Source: Caballeronia udeis (GTDB lineage Bacteria > Pseudomonadota > Gammaproteobacteria > Burkholderiales > Burkholderiaceae). Taken from it: a DNA stretch of 64,000 nucleotides. The DNA is taken from assembly GCF_001544555.2 (NCBI RefSeq), contig NZ_FCOK02000014.1, positions 62,001 through 126,000 on the forward strand, given 5' to 3'. This document shows, piece after piece, positions 45,691 to 55,037 of this stretch (its first letter is position 1; every line of letters begins with the position of its first letter). A model generated the notes under the pieces. That model saw only the letters and a program-made list of their open reading frames with translations, was not told the origin of the DNA and did no database searches. The position numbers and the translations under genes were made by a program.

Positions 45691-45889
45691 GGGAAACTCC
45701 GATCAGGATCGACGGGACGCCGGGCGTCCGGGGAACAAGCGTTGCTCGCCTGGCGTGCATGGGGCATGCACATCCGGACCGCGCTCAAGCGGCCGCTTGC
45801 CGCCGGTGTGTTTTCCTTCGATCCGCATCGTCGTTGTCTCCTGCTGATTTTTTTGTTGTAAAGCGTGTAAAAGCCCGGTGAAACCCGGC

Positions 45890-46822
45890 TCAGAAATTCA
45901 CGTTGTCGGCGCCCTTGAGTCCGAGCATGGCGCGGGCTTCCTGCGGCGTCGCGACCTCCAGCGACAGCCCTTCAATCACCTGCCGGATCTTTCGCACCTG
46001 CGCAGCGCTCGATTCAGCCAACTGTCCGGGCCCGATCCACAGCGAATCCTCAAGGCCCACGCGAACGTTCGCGCCTTGTGCTACGCCTAGCGTTGCAAGC
46101 GGAATCTGGTTGCGGCCGGCGCCGAGGATCGACCAGACGTAATCCTTGCCGAACAGCCGATCCGCGGTGCGGCGCATATGCATCAGGTCTTCCGGGTGCG
46201 CGCCGATACCGCCCAGCAAGCCGAATACGCTCTGGATAAAAAACGGCGGTTTGGCGAGCTGGCGTTCGACGAAATGCGCGAGGTTGTACAGATGCGAAAT
46301 GTCGTAGCACTCGAACTCGAAGCGCGTGCCGTTCGCGCCGCAAGAAGTCAGGATGAACTCGATGTCCTTGAACGTATTCTTGAAGACCAGGTCGCGGCTG
46401 TTGGCGAGGTGCTGGCGCTCCCAGTCGTGCTTGAGGTCCTTGAACCGGTCGAGCATGGGATACAGGCCGAAGTTCATCGAGCCCATGTTCAGTGATGCTA
46501 TTTCCGGCTTGAAATGATGGGCGGGCCGAAGCCGTTCTTCCACGCTCATGTGCGGACTGCCGCCGCTGGTCAGGTTGATGACCGCGTTGGTGTTCGCCTT
46601 GATGCGCGGCAAGAATTCCGAGAACACCGCCGGGTCCTGCGTCGGCCGGCCATCCTTCGGATCGCGAGCGTGCAGATGCAGGATCGCGGCGCCGGCCTCG
46701 GCGGCGGCCAGCGCGGCATCGCCAATTTCCTGCGGCGTGACCGGCAGGTATGGGGACATTGACGGCGTGTGGATGGCGCCTGTCGGCGCGCAGGTAATGA
46801 TGACTTTGCGAGTTGAAGCCAA
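45890..46822 (-). CDS. Beta-keto acid cleavage enzyme (BKACE, DUF849)
   Basis: A 310-residue BKACE-family protein. Metal-site His residues are in LHLHARDPKDGRP (about 47-60), with VINLTSGGS and LNMGSMNFG following, and a late EDSLWIGPGQLAESSA segment. These zinc enzymes transfer acetyl-CoA onto a beta-keto acid, giving acetoacetate plus a new CoA ester; known substrates include 3-keto-5-aminohexanoate and dehydrocarnitine. Start appears to be TTG at 46822 with AAGGAA upstream. The SDR made by the preceding gene probably produces the keto acid. Confidence 0.9.
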   Translation of the reverse strand: MASTRKVIITCAPTGAIHTPSMSPYLPVTPQEIGDAALAAAEAGAAILHLHARDPKDGRPTQDPAVFSEFLPRIKANTNAVINLTSGGSPHMSVEERLRPAHHFKPEIASLNMGSMNFGLYPMLDRFKDLKHDWERQHLANSRDLVFKNTFKDIEFILTSCGANGTRFEFECYDISHLYNLAHFVERQLAKPPFFIQSVFGLLGGIGAHPEDLMHMRRTADRLFGKDYVWSILGAGRNQIPLATLGVAQGANVRVGLEDSLWIGPGQLAESSAAQVRKIRQVIEGLSLEVATPQEARAMLGLKGADNVNF

Positions 46823-46869
46823 GGTGAATTCCTTTGCGAATGAGGAGTGCGAATGAGTGATTCAGCGCG

Positions 46870-47667
46870 TCAGAGCACTTCGACGTTGCCGCACACGGAG
46901 ATGGACTGGCCGGAGATGCCGCTGCCGCCCGGCGAACACAGGAACAGGGCGGTTGCCGCGATTTCCTCTTGCGTCGTCATGCGGCGCAACGAGATCTTTT
47001 CCAGGTACTTCGCTTCCATCTCGGGGTAGGACAAACCGAGCTGCTCGGCGCGCGCCGCAATGACGCGCTCCATGCGGGGTCCGCGCACAATGCCCGGCTG
47101 GATCGTGTTGACGCGAATGCCGTGCGGTCCCAGTTCGATCGCGAGGCTCTTGGTGAGGCCGACCAGCGCCCATTTGGTGGCGGAATAAGGCGTGCGGAAT
47201 GCATAACCGAGCCTTCCCGCCACCGAAGACATCGAGATGATCGAGCCGCCGTCCGCGGATTTCCTGAGCAGCGGCACCGCGAGGCGCGCGAAGTAGAACT
47301 GTGCGTTCAGATTGATCGCGACGGTCTGTTCCCACTGCTCCACATCCATCTCGTCGATACCGCCAGTCGGCCCCGCAATCCCCGCGTTATTGAGCAGCAC
47401 ATCGAGGCCGCCGAGCTTGCTTTCCACCTCGGCGAAGACGCGGGCCACAGCAGTTTTATCGGCAACGTCCGCGTGTGTGGTGGAAATGGCTTCATTGGCT
47501 GGGTCCGCTCGCAGCGTGTCGAGCGCCTGCTGGCTTGCGTCGCAGACATGCACGCGGGCGCCCGTTTCGGCAAAGGCACGGGCGATGACCAGACCGATGC
47601 CCGAACCACCGCCGGTCACCAATACGCGCAAGCCCGAACGCGGTTGAAGCATGTTTAGAACGCTCAT
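46870..47667 (-). CDS. Short-chain dehydrogenase/reductase
   Basis: A 265-residue classical SDR. Cofactor motif GGGSGIG at 19-25, NNAG at 93-96, and the catalytic set Ser148, Tyr161 and Lys165 (YSATK). GAGGAAGAG precedes the ATG. As first gene of the operon it likely oxidises a 3-hydroxy acid to the beta-keto acid cleaved by the BKACE enzyme. Confidence 0.9.
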   Translation of the reverse strand: MSVLNMLQPRSGLRVLVTGGGSGIGLVIARAFAETGARVHVCDASQQALDTLRADPANEAISTTHADVADKTAVARVFAEVESKLGGLDVLLNNAGIAGPTGGIDEMDVEQWEQTVAINLNAQFYFARLAVPLLRKSADGGSIISMSSVAGRLGYAFRTPYSATKWALVGLTKSLAIELGPHGIRVNTIQPGIVRGPRMERVIAARAEQLGLSYPEMEAKYLEKISLRRMTTQEEIAATALFLCSPGGSGISGQSISVCGNVEVL

Positions 47668-47834
47668 TACTCTTCCTCTGCAGTCATGGTTCGGGCGACG
47701 TCAGGCAGTCCCGCGCCGCTCCATTAAATTAGCCATGCTAATTATTACGTCAGCTACCCGACGTTCCAGGGTCGCGGGCATTCACGACGGGGACGCGCCG
47801 ACCGCGCCGTATCGTCGATAAAACTAACTGTGAT

Positions 47835-47846
47835 GTGTGATCACAC
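47835..47846. promoter_or_regulatory. Palindromic operator candidate upstream of the SDR operon
   Basis: GTGTGATCACAC is a perfect 12-bp palindrome about 170 bases upstream of the SDR start. It is shaped like GntR-family operators. It lacks the 6-base spacer of a Crp site. No regulator gene is adjacent. The AT-rich TAAATTAGCCATGCTAATTATT at 47720-47745 is the more likely promoter area and contains its own small dyad. Confidence 0.45.
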
Positions 47847-48044
47847 TTGAGGGCAAGTTTGGTCGCTGCCGGGAAGAATGTCAACGCGGAGCGACTTAGG
47901 GAAAACGCTGAAGGATGCCGGCTGGAAAGTCCCTGGAGGGCGCAGGATCGTGTGCTGAGACGCGCTTTCGCCGGCCTGACTCCATCGGTTATATTCGTCA
48001 AGACGTTTGGCGCAACCGCTCAGGAACCGCTTCAGGCCAAGACT

Positions 48045-48566
48045 ATGGGACCGTTCATCCGGCGCTGTGCATGGTGTTTGCTGGCATCGATAGCGAGCCA
48101 GCCGGCGCTTGCCGATGACCTGCGCAGCAACCGCGGAAACGATCCGTTTTTCCGGATCTCCAAAGCGATACCGCAGTGCCCGGCACCTTTGGGGCCAATG
48201 GAGACGGAGCAGGAATGGCAAAGCGAAGCGCACTACCGGATCGAACGGGGCAATAGCTGCTGGGTGGAGGGGCGCTGCAGGTTGTCCAACTCGTATCGCT
48301 ACGATGCCGAGATCGCCGAAGCGGTTCAGCGTCGGCTCAGCACGATCAATATGGCCACGCATTGGCGCGAGCAATCGTCGTTATGGTTGATGTTGCAGCG
48401 CAGGTTTATCTACGTGCAAGGTTGTGTGTTGCCCAGCTTCGATAAGGATAAGTTCCTGTCCGAACTCGCGAAAACGGCGGACGTGGACAAGGTTATCGAC
48501 AACACGACCACCCATCCTGAGGCGAAGCCCTTACCGTATGTACCCGAAAGCCAGGCGAGGAGGTAA
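48045..48566 (+). CDS. BON-domain-like periplasmic protein
   Basis: A 173-residue exported protein. MGPFIRRCAWCLLASIASQP is a signal peptide, cleaved near ALADD. The mature part has paired Cys (about 55-80) and a C-terminal BON-like region (SYRYDAEIAEAVQRRLSTIN, LMLQRRFIYVQGCV) ending PEAKPLPYVPESQ. BON domains bind envelope phospholipids. The match is moderate. The upstream reading frame from 47847 is discarded since only the 48045 start gives a signal peptide. The VOC gene follows after two bases. Confidence 0.65.
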   Translation: MGPFIRRCAWCLLASIASQPALADDLRSNRGNDPFFRISKAIPQCPAPLGPMETEQEWQSEAHYRIERGNSCWVEGRCRLSNSYRYDAEIAEAVQRRLSTINMATHWREQSSLWLMLQRRFIYVQGCVLPSFDKDKFLSELAKTADVDKVIDNTTTHPEAKPLPYVPESQARR

Positions 48567-48568
48567 AG

Positions 48569-48919
48569 ATGAAGGTCAAGCGAATAGTCGCCAACATCGG
48601 CACGCAAGACGTGGCTCAAGCCCGGCGGTTCTATCAGGACGTGCTGGGTCTGGACCTGCTGATGGACCACGGCTGGATTCAGACGTTTGGTTCCGATGTG
48701 AACATGAGCGTCCAGGTCAGCGTGGCGTCGCAAGGCGGGTCAGGCACGCCGGTGCCTGACCTGTCGATTGAAGTGGATGACGTGGACGCCGCCTTCAATC
48801 GCATGAAAGAAGCGGGTTTCCCGATTGAATACGGACCCGCCAATGAACCCTGGGGCGTTCGGCGTTTCTACGTCCGCGATCCGTTCGGCAAGCTCGTCAA
48901 CGTGCTTGCACACGCGTGA
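48569..48919 (+). CDS. VOC-superfamily (glyoxalase/bleomycin-resistance-like) protein
   Basis: A 116-residue single-module VOC protein: KVKRIVANIGTQDVAQARRF, FYQDVLGLDL, and a C-terminal RRFYVRDPFGKLVNVLAHA, the typical final strand. VOC proteins bind a metal or sequester small molecules. Excellent AGGAGG site that overlaps the end of the preceding gene. Confidence 0.88.
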   Translation: MKVKRIVANIGTQDVAQARRFYQDVLGLDLLMDHGWIQTFGSDVNMSVQVSVASQGGSGTPVPDLSIEVDDVDAAFNRMKEAGFPIEYGPANEPWGVRRFYVRDPFGKLVNVLAHA

Positions 48920-48969
48920 ACTGACTGCCTGCGCGAAGTACCGTGGTTTTCAACGTCGAACCGTACGAC

Positions 48970-49311
48970 CTAATACCCCTGAGGCACATTCGATTTGTTC
49001 CCCGCCAGCGGCGAGCCATAACCACCGCTTTGCGTGTTATTAGGCAAGCCGTTGATCAACTGCGCACGCGGATCGGTCGGATTCAGGTTCAGCTCGCCCG
49101 CTTGCTGATTGCCGTGCGTCGGATACTCGCTGCCAAGCGGCGCATTCGGCATCAATTTCGTGCTGTTAGCCGGTGCGTGCATGTCGTCGTTGGGGCTCAA
49201 ACCCATGCTCATGCCCATGCTTTGCGCATAGACAGCGTGAGCGGCGAACGACGTGGCGAGCACCGCGGCGGATATTGATAAAACGCGTTTCGATTTAACA
49301 ATGAGGGTCAT
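48970..49311 (-). CDS. Secreted hypothetical protein, Asn/Pro/Gly-rich
   Basis: A 113-residue protein with signal peptide (MTLIVKSKRVLSISAAVLAT to about residue 30). The mature part is low-complexity: SMGMSMGLSPNDDMHAPANS, then NLNPTDPRAQLINGLPNNTQ. Probably disordered and periplasmic. Similar small Asn-rich exported proteins are common in Burkholderia; function unknown. Confidence 0.65.
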   Translation of the reverse strand: MTLIVKSKRVLSISAAVLATSFAAHAVYAQSMGMSMGLSPNDDMHAPANSTKLMPNAPLGSEYPTHGNQQAGELNLNPTDPRAQLINGLPNNTQSGGYGSPLAGNKSNVPQGY

Positions 49312-49787
49312 GACTGAACTCGCTGAGTGGGTGGGATTTTCGTGTCCTTGCCGCCTTATCGCGTCAATCAGGCACGCGTTTTTTGTGGTGTCAAAACAGT
49401 GTCGAGAGAGCGTCGGAAACGCGCGATTTCACGTCAATGTGCGGGTCGCGTCGCTTGTTCGCCTTCTTTAGCTTAGCCTCGCGCTTGGGCCGCTCATCGA
49501 TAATTTTTGCGCGGGTCCTGTTCTTCAGTTTTTTCCATCGAATTTGCAGAGATTGATACAGGGTGACTCCACAGCCATTACAAATCCATTGCGCATGCGC
49601 GTTATTTCAATCCCTCCAATCTCGCACGATGCATGCCGCGGACCTAAAACATAATCTGGATGGGGGCAATAGGCGCACTACGTGAAGGCGTAATTTTGCA
49701 AACCGGAACGTAGGCATACCGAGTGCTAAGATTTGGAACATTTCGCTCGTCGCGCGCTGCCTGACTGACCGGCTTTTGCTTCCGACC
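49312..49787. other. Intergenic stretch, promoter region only
   Basis: 476 bases between divergent genes. No gene, iteron or strong repeat was seen. It must hold the promoters of the secreted protein and of the histidine kinase. Confidence 0.4.
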
Positions 49788-52295
49788 ATGCAACAACCCC
49801 TGTTGTTTTCCACGCTGAACCAGCTCGAATTCGAGCGGGCCGTGCTCGGGCGCGTCGTTGCAGGCATGCCGCTGCGCGAGGTGCTCGAGCACGTGGTTCG
49901 TCGCGTGGAAAACCGCTCTGAACAGCCGTTGCGGGCCTCCGTGCTGCTTGTCGATGTCACGGGGAAGCGCCTTGTCCACGGCGCCGCGCCGAGTTTGCCC
50001 GACGACTACAACCGCATTGTGGACGGCCTCGAATTCGGGCCGCTCATGGGGTCGTGCGGGGCGGCGGCGTTCCGGGGCGAGCCGGTGATCGTGGAAGATA
50101 TCCAGACCGACCCGGTCTGGGCGGCTTTCCGCGATATCGCCCGCCAGTATGACCTGCGCTCCTGCTGGTCCATGCCCATACGCGCGGCCGATGGCCGCCT
50201 GCTCGGCACCTTCGCCAACTATTACGCTGTGCCGAAAGCGCCGTCGCGAGAGGAGCTGGACGACATCGCGCAAGTGGCGAGCGTCACGGCGCTCGCCATT
50301 GAACGCCATGCGAGCGACCGGGCGTTGCGCGAAAGCGAAGAGCGTCTGCGCATTGCACAGCAGGCGGGCGGGATCGGCACCTTCGAGATGTTTCCGCATA
50401 GCGGGCGCCTGGCGGTATCCGAAGAGCTGTGCTGGCAATGGGGTTTGACGCCGCGTCATGAGTACCATCTCGACGACCTGCTGGAACTCGTGCATCCCGA
50501 TGACCGCGACCGCGTGCGCGCGGGTCATCTCCACACGCCTGCCGGTGCGCTCGATTATCTCGAGTACCGGATTCGCCGCCCGGACAACGGCGAGGAGCGC
50601 TGGATGGCGCGCCGTGGCGAGGCGATTGAAGACAGCGCGGGCGGCTTGCGTTATCTGGGCGTGACTTACGACATCACCGGGCACAAGCGCTTCGAAGAAC
50701 GCCTGCGGGTGAGCGAGGCGCAATTGCGGCGCCTGAACGATTCGCTGGCCGCCGAAGTCGACGCCCGCACCCGCGAGCGCAACAGCATCTGGCGCAACTC
50801 GCGCGACCTGTTCATTGTCGCGAGCAGTGCGGGCGTGCTGCGCGCCGTCAATCCGGCCTGGACCGACATTCTCGGCTTTCGCGAGGACGAACTGATCGGC
50901 AAGTCTTTCGCGGAAATCGTGCATCCCGACGACGTGGAAGCCACCGAAGCCGCGCTGCTGTCGGCGTCGCGGTCGGGACCGGTACGGTTTGAGAACCGCA
51001 ACCGCCACAAGGACGGATCGTACCGGTGGGTATCGTGGGTCGCCGCGCCCGAAGGCGACACGCTCTACGGCAACGGCCGCGACGTCACCAGCGAAAAGGA
51101 AACCCAGCGGGCGCTTCAACAAACCGAGGAAGCGTTGCGCCAGGCGCAGAAAATGGAGGCGCTCGGGCAACTGACGGGGGGAATTGCGCACGATTTCAAC
51201 AATCTCCTGCAGGGCATCACGGGACCGCTCGAACTGATTCGCCGATACACCCAGCTCGGCCGCACGAACGACATCGACCGGTTCATTTCAATGGCGACCG
51301 GTGCAGCCAACCGGGCGGCATCGCTCACCCATCGGCTGCTGGCGTTTTCGCGGCGCCAGCCGCTCGACCCCAAGCCGGTGAACGCGAACGAACTGCTGCA
51401 TTCCATCGACGATCTGCTCAAGCGCACGATGGGCGAGGCGATCGAGACACGCGTCGTGCCGAACCCGCATCTCTGGCTCACGCGCTGCGACACGAACCAG
51501 CTTGAAAACGCGCTGCTGAATTTTGCGATCAATGCGCGCGACGCCATGCCGGAAGGCGGCCGCCTGACCCTTGAAACCGACAACGTGGAACTCGGCCACG
51601 ACTTTGCCGCGTGCCATCCCGATGTGACCCCGGGGTCTTACGTGGTGGTATCGGTGTCGGACACGGGCGCGGGCATGCCCGCTGACGTCAAGGCACGCGC
51701 CTTCGATCCGTTCTATACAACCAAACCGCTGGGCCAGGGCACGGGGCTGGGGTTATCGATGGCTTACGGGTTTGCGAAACAGTCGGGCGGGATTGCAACA
51801 ATCGATAGCGCGCCCCACGCCGGCACCACGATCCGGTTGTACCTGCCGCGCTTTTCCGGTGACGCCTGCGAGCAGGAAATCGCGAGCGAACTCAACGACG
51901 CGCATCGGGCGGCCGGGCGGCACGCGATCCTGGTGGTGGAAGACGACGCGTCCGTGCGTGAACTCGTGTGCGAGATCCTGCGCGATCTGGATTACAAGGT
52001 GCTCGAAGCCTTCGACGGCCCATCCGGACTGGCTATCCTGAACTCGCATGCGAGAATCGACTTGCTGGTCACCGACGTCGGGCTTCCCGGGCTGAACGGC
52101 CGGCAACTGGCGGACGCCGCGCGGGCGACGCGGCCCAGGCTGAGAGTGTTGTTCATGACGGGTTATGCCGAAGCGGCTACCCGGACGAATGGTTTCCTCG
52201 ATACCGGCATGGAAATGATTACCAAGCCGTTCACGCTCGAATCCATGGCAAGCCGGATCCGCAGGATGGTCACGCTGGGCGCGCTGGACGACTGA
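49788..52295 (+). CDS. Hybrid sensor histidine kinase (GAF-PAS-PAS-HisKA-HATPase-REC)
   Basis: An 835-residue soluble hybrid kinase with no membrane helices. Domains: GAF (about 15-175), PAS (about 185-300), PAS (about 335-455), HisKA with phospho-acceptor His468 in GGIAHDFNN, HATPase (about 570-690, DTGAGMPADV and GQGTGLGLSMAYGFAK) and a C-terminal receiver with Asp763 in TDVGLPG. It probably senses an intracellular signal and passes phosphate through its own receiver to an unlinked response regulator or phosphotransfer protein. No cognate regulator is adjacent. Confidence 0.92.
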   Translation: MQQPLLFSTLNQLEFERAVLGRVVAGMPLREVLEHVVRRVENRSEQPLRASVLLVDVTGKRLVHGAAPSLPDDYNRIVDGLEFGPLMGSCGAAAFRGEPVIVEDIQTDPVWAAFRDIARQYDLRSCWSMPIRAADGRLLGTFANYYAVPKAPSREELDDIAQVASVTALAIERHASDRALRESEERLRIAQQAGGIGTFEMFPHSGRLAVSEELCWQWGLTPRHEYHLDDLLELVHPDDRDRVRAGHLHTPAGALDYLEYRIRRPDNGEERWMARRGEAIEDSAGGLRYLGVTYDITGHKRFEERLRVSEAQLRRLNDSLAAEVDARTRERNSIWRNSRDLFIVASSAGVLRAVNPAWTDILGFREDELIGKSFAEIVHPDDVEATEAALLSASRSGPVRFENRNRHKDGSYRWVSWVAAPEGDTLYGNGRDVTSEKETQRALQQTEEALRQAQKMEALGQLTGGIAHDFNNLLQGITGPLELIRRYTQLGRTNDIDRFISMATGAANRAASLTHRLLAFSRRQPLDPKPVNANELLHSIDDLLKRTMGEAIETRVVPNPHLWLTRCDTNQLENALLNFAINARDAMPEGGRLTLETDNVELGHDFAACHPDVTPGSYVVVSVSDTGAGMPADVKARAFDPFYTTKPLGQGTGLGLSMAYGFAKQSGGIATIDSAPHAGTTIRLYLPRFSGDACEQEIASELNDAHRAAGRHAILVVEDDASVRELVCEILRDLDYKVLEAFDGPSGLAILNSHARIDLLVTDVGLPGLNGRQLADAARATRPRLRVLFMTGYAEAATRTNGFLDTGMEMITKPFTLESMASRIRRMVTLGALDD

Positions 52296-52316
52296 CCGTT
52301 ACGGCATGACCCGTGC

Positions 52317-52336
52317 TCCCGTAAAGGCTCACTTTG
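52317..52336 (+). repeat. Dispersed iteron copy
   Basis: TCCCG-TAAAGG-CTCACT-TTG, 22 bases after the kinase stop codon. One change in the core (CTCACT). First of a direct pair with the copy at 52341. Confidence 0.7.
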
Positions 52337-52340
52337 CTGC

Positions 52341-52360
52341 TCCTGTATTGACTCACCTTT
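52341..52360 (+). repeat. Dispersed iteron copy
   Basis: TCCTG-TATTGA-CTCACC-TTT, 24 bases after the preceding copy and in the same orientation, a spacing close to the 22-23 of the last origin iterons. Uses the TCCTG variant also seen at 25938, 26456 and 26993. Confidence 0.75.
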
Positions 52361-52555
52361 CGGTGCAAATGGCACGTCGCTTGCTGCGACTACACAACAT
52401 TCCTTCGATACCCGAGCTGCCGGACACTGGCTTGCGGCCGTCGAGACCGAAAACGTACGCGTGCCACAATCCCGCTCAGGGTGGCGAGTGCGTTATTGCC
52501 TGCAATCCCGCGCTGTTCCTTATGTCCTTACGCCGTTATCAATGAGAACGATGTC

Positions 52556-54571
52556 ATGAATCCAGATCCCGTGCCCCGCCGGCCGTTAGCCGCGGTCTTG
52601 CCACCCGAAGCACCGGGGTTGCGGACGCTGACATCGTTGGTTATCGGCGTGGTCGTGATTTGCGCACTGTATTTCGGCCGCGCGGTGCTGATTCCGATCA
52701 TCCTTGCCATTTTGCTGAGCTTCCTCGTCGCGCCGTTCGTCGACTTGTTACGGCGGCTGAAGTTCGGACAGGTGCCGTCGGTGATCGTGGCGGTGCTGAC
52801 GGCGTTGGCGGTACTGACCGCCGTGGGTGCGCTGATCGGTGCCCAAGTGGCGCAATTGGCGGGTGACCTGCCGCAGTACCAGGTCACGGTGGAACGCAAG
52901 ATCGACGCCGTGCAGCAGAAGACGATCGGCCGGGCAGACGAGTTTCTGGGCAAGACCGCGGCAGCGCTCAAGCGTTTTTCGCCGAATCGCCAGGACGAGA
53001 TTCGCAAGAGCGAAGAGAACCCCGCCGCCTCGCCCATTGATTCACCCATGCCGGTTGAAGTCCACGAACCGTCGCCGTCGCCCGTGGAGCTAGCGCAGCG
53101 GTTTTTATCGCCGGTGATCAGTCCGTTGGAAACCACCGGCATTGTGCTCGTGGTCGCCATCTTTATCCTGCTGCAGCGTGGCGATCTCCGCGACCGGCTG
53201 ATCCGGTTGTTCGGTTCGCGCGATCTTCACCGGGCCACCACCGCCATGGACGAAGCCGCGCGCCGGCTGTCCCGCTATTTTCTCGCGCAGCTCGGCATCA
53301 ACATGGGCGTGGGCGTTGTCATCTCGATCGGGCTGGCGATCATCGGCGTACCCGGCGCGTTGCTGTTCGGCGTGCTCACCGGCTTGCTGCGTTTCGTGCC
53401 GTACGTGGGCACCTGGATCGCGGCGCTGCTGGCCGTGGTGTTCGCAGCGGCAGTCGGACCCGGCTGGTCGATGATGATCTGGACCATGGTCCTGTTCGGT
53501 GTGACGGACGTGGTGGCGGGGCAGGTGGTCGAACCGCTGTTGTACGGACACAGCACCGGGCTTTCGCCGTTCGCGGTGATTGTCGCGGCGATTTTCTGGA
53601 GCTGGATCTGGGGACCGATCGGGTTGGTTCTGTCGACGCCGCTGACCTTGTGCCTGGTGATTCTCGGGCGGCATGTGGACCGGCTCGAATTCCTCGATGT
53701 GCTGTTCGGCGACCGTCCAGCGCTGACGCCGGCGGAGAATTTTTATCAGCGGCTGCTGGCCAACGATCCCGATGAAGCGCTCGTGCAGGCGGAGTCGCTG
53801 TTGAAGGAGCGTTCGCTCAGCGCGTATTACGACGAGGTCGCGCTGGAAGGTTTGCGAATCGCGCACAACGACGTGTTGCGCGGGGTGGTGACGACGGATC
53901 AGTTGAGGCGCATCAACGAGTCGGCGATGGATATTGTCGAAGGGCTCGAGGAAGTAGAGGACGTGGTGATGGCGGTCAGGCAGGAAGAGGAGCCGCCGGC
54001 CAGCCTGGAGATGTCCGATCGCGAAGCCGGCGTCGTGCACGAAGCGCCGCCGTCTCACTTCGATGCCGCCCTTGAAGGCCACACGGCGTCCGTGCTGTGT
54101 ATTGCCGGGCGGGGTGTGCTCGACGATCTCGCGGCGACTATCGCTGTGCAACTGTTCCGGAAGCACGGTTTGGGCGCGGATCTGGCGCCTTACGAGCGCT
54201 TTTCCCGCACGCGCTTCGACGACGTCGACCTGACGGGCGTGTCGCTGATCTGCGTGATTTCGTTCGATGCCGCCGAATCACCGCCGTATTTGCGCAATTT
54301 GCTGCGGCGTCTGCATCAGCGGGCGGCGACGGCTGACTTGATCGTGGGGCTTGTGCTGCCTGACAGCACGCTGGAAGGCGAGGCTGTGATTCGCAAGACC
54401 TCGGCGGCTACGTCGTTCAAGGAGTTGGTCGAAGGGTGCGTGGCGGCAGCGCGGTGTCAGTCGACCGATGGCATTTCATGGGAGGGACTGAATCCGCCCG
54501 ACAAGCTTGTGTCAGGCGAGGTCGAAAGCGCCAGGAAGGAGCCCGTGGTGCCGGTGTTGCGGGGAGCTTGA
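52556..54571 (+). CDS. AI-2E-family transporter with long soluble C-terminal region
   Basis: A 671-residue protein. Residues about 25-400 contain eight membrane helices of the AI-2E/PerM/YdiK family, with the typical pair GALLFGVLTGLLRFVPYVGT and FAVIVAAIFWSWIWGPIGLV. A cytoplasmic loop of 90 residues (about 125-200) is Pro/Ser-rich. The C-terminal 270 residues are soluble and helical (LLANDPDEALVQAESLLKER) and then turn into a Rossmann-like part (ASVLCIAGRGVLDDLAATIA). Typical family members are about 350 residues, so this belongs to a long subgroup. Substrate unknown. Confidence 0.85.
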   Translation: MNPDPVPRRPLAAVLPPEAPGLRTLTSLVIGVVVICALYFGRAVLIPIILAILLSFLVAPFVDLLRRLKFGQVPSVIVAVLTALAVLTAVGALIGAQVAQLAGDLPQYQVTVERKIDAVQQKTIGRADEFLGKTAAALKRFSPNRQDEIRKSEENPAASPIDSPMPVEVHEPSPSPVELAQRFLSPVISPLETTGIVLVVAIFILLQRGDLRDRLIRLFGSRDLHRATTAMDEAARRLSRYFLAQLGINMGVGVVISIGLAIIGVPGALLFGVLTGLLRFVPYVGTWIAALLAVVFAAAVGPGWSMMIWTMVLFGVTDVVAGQVVEPLLYGHSTGLSPFAVIVAAIFWSWIWGPIGLVLSTPLTLCLVILGRHVDRLEFLDVLFGDRPALTPAENFYQRLLANDPDEALVQAESLLKERSLSAYYDEVALEGLRIAHNDVLRGVVTTDQLRRINESAMDIVEGLEEVEDVVMAVRQEEEPPASLEMSDREAGVVHEAPPSHFDAALEGHTASVLCIAGRGVLDDLAATIAVQLFRKHGLGADLAPYERFSRTRFDDVDLTGVSLICVISFDAAESPPYLRNLLRRLHQRAATADLIVGLVLPDSTLEGEAVIRKTSAATSFKELVEGCVAAARCQSTDGISWEGLNPPDKLVSGEVESARKEPVVPVLRGA

Positions 54572-54728
54572 GGGTTTCGTTCGCACCGTGGGGGGGCGGC
54601 TGCCGGCCGGGCATTCCGGGTGCGAACGAATCAAATCCCGGATCGGCCTGGCGGTGGCCTGGTGTTGGCTTGGTATTGGCCTGACCGTTGGCAGAATCCG
54701 GACCGCGCCCGCCCGGGCGCAAACCCTT

Positions 54729-54962
54729 CTAGCGATTGCCGTCGAACAGGTCGTTCAACATGGTGTCGAACGCCGCCTGCGCTTCCTCCAGCTCCTGAAG
54801 CGCGGCGTCGAAGGTCTGCAATGCCATCTGTGACGGCCGGCCGTCACCCTTGGGCGGGAAGTGCCCCTGCAACGCCGTGAACGCGGTCTGCACCTGCCGC
54901 GTGGCATTGACAATGCGCTCCATCGCCTGCGCTTCTTCTGTTCGATTGTGTTCGGCCGTCAT
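54729..54962 (-). CDS. Small helical hypothetical protein
   Basis: A 77-residue protein, MTAEHNRTEEAQAMERIVNA onward, all helical with heptad-like spacing and ending DTMLNDLFDGN. GGAGACTCC precedes the ATG at 54962. No domain recognised. It stands alone upstream-divergent of nothing; the next gene on the strand (bdhA) begins 876 bases upstream. Confidence 0.6.
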   Translation of the reverse strand: MTAEHNRTEEAQAMERIVNATRQVQTAFTALQGHFPPKGDGRPSQMALQTFDAALQELEEAQAAFDTMLNDLFDGNR

Positions 54963-55037
54963 CGGAGTCTCCGTTCTACGAACCCCGATAGTACCAACGG
55001 TTGCCACAGGGGGCACGCCTCCCGCTCATCGCCAATC

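Noticed and set aside
47835..47846. Crp/Fnr site reading of TGTGATCACA
   Set aside because: The two half-sites have no 6-base spacer, so it does not fit a Crp box; kept only as a generic palindromic operator candidate.
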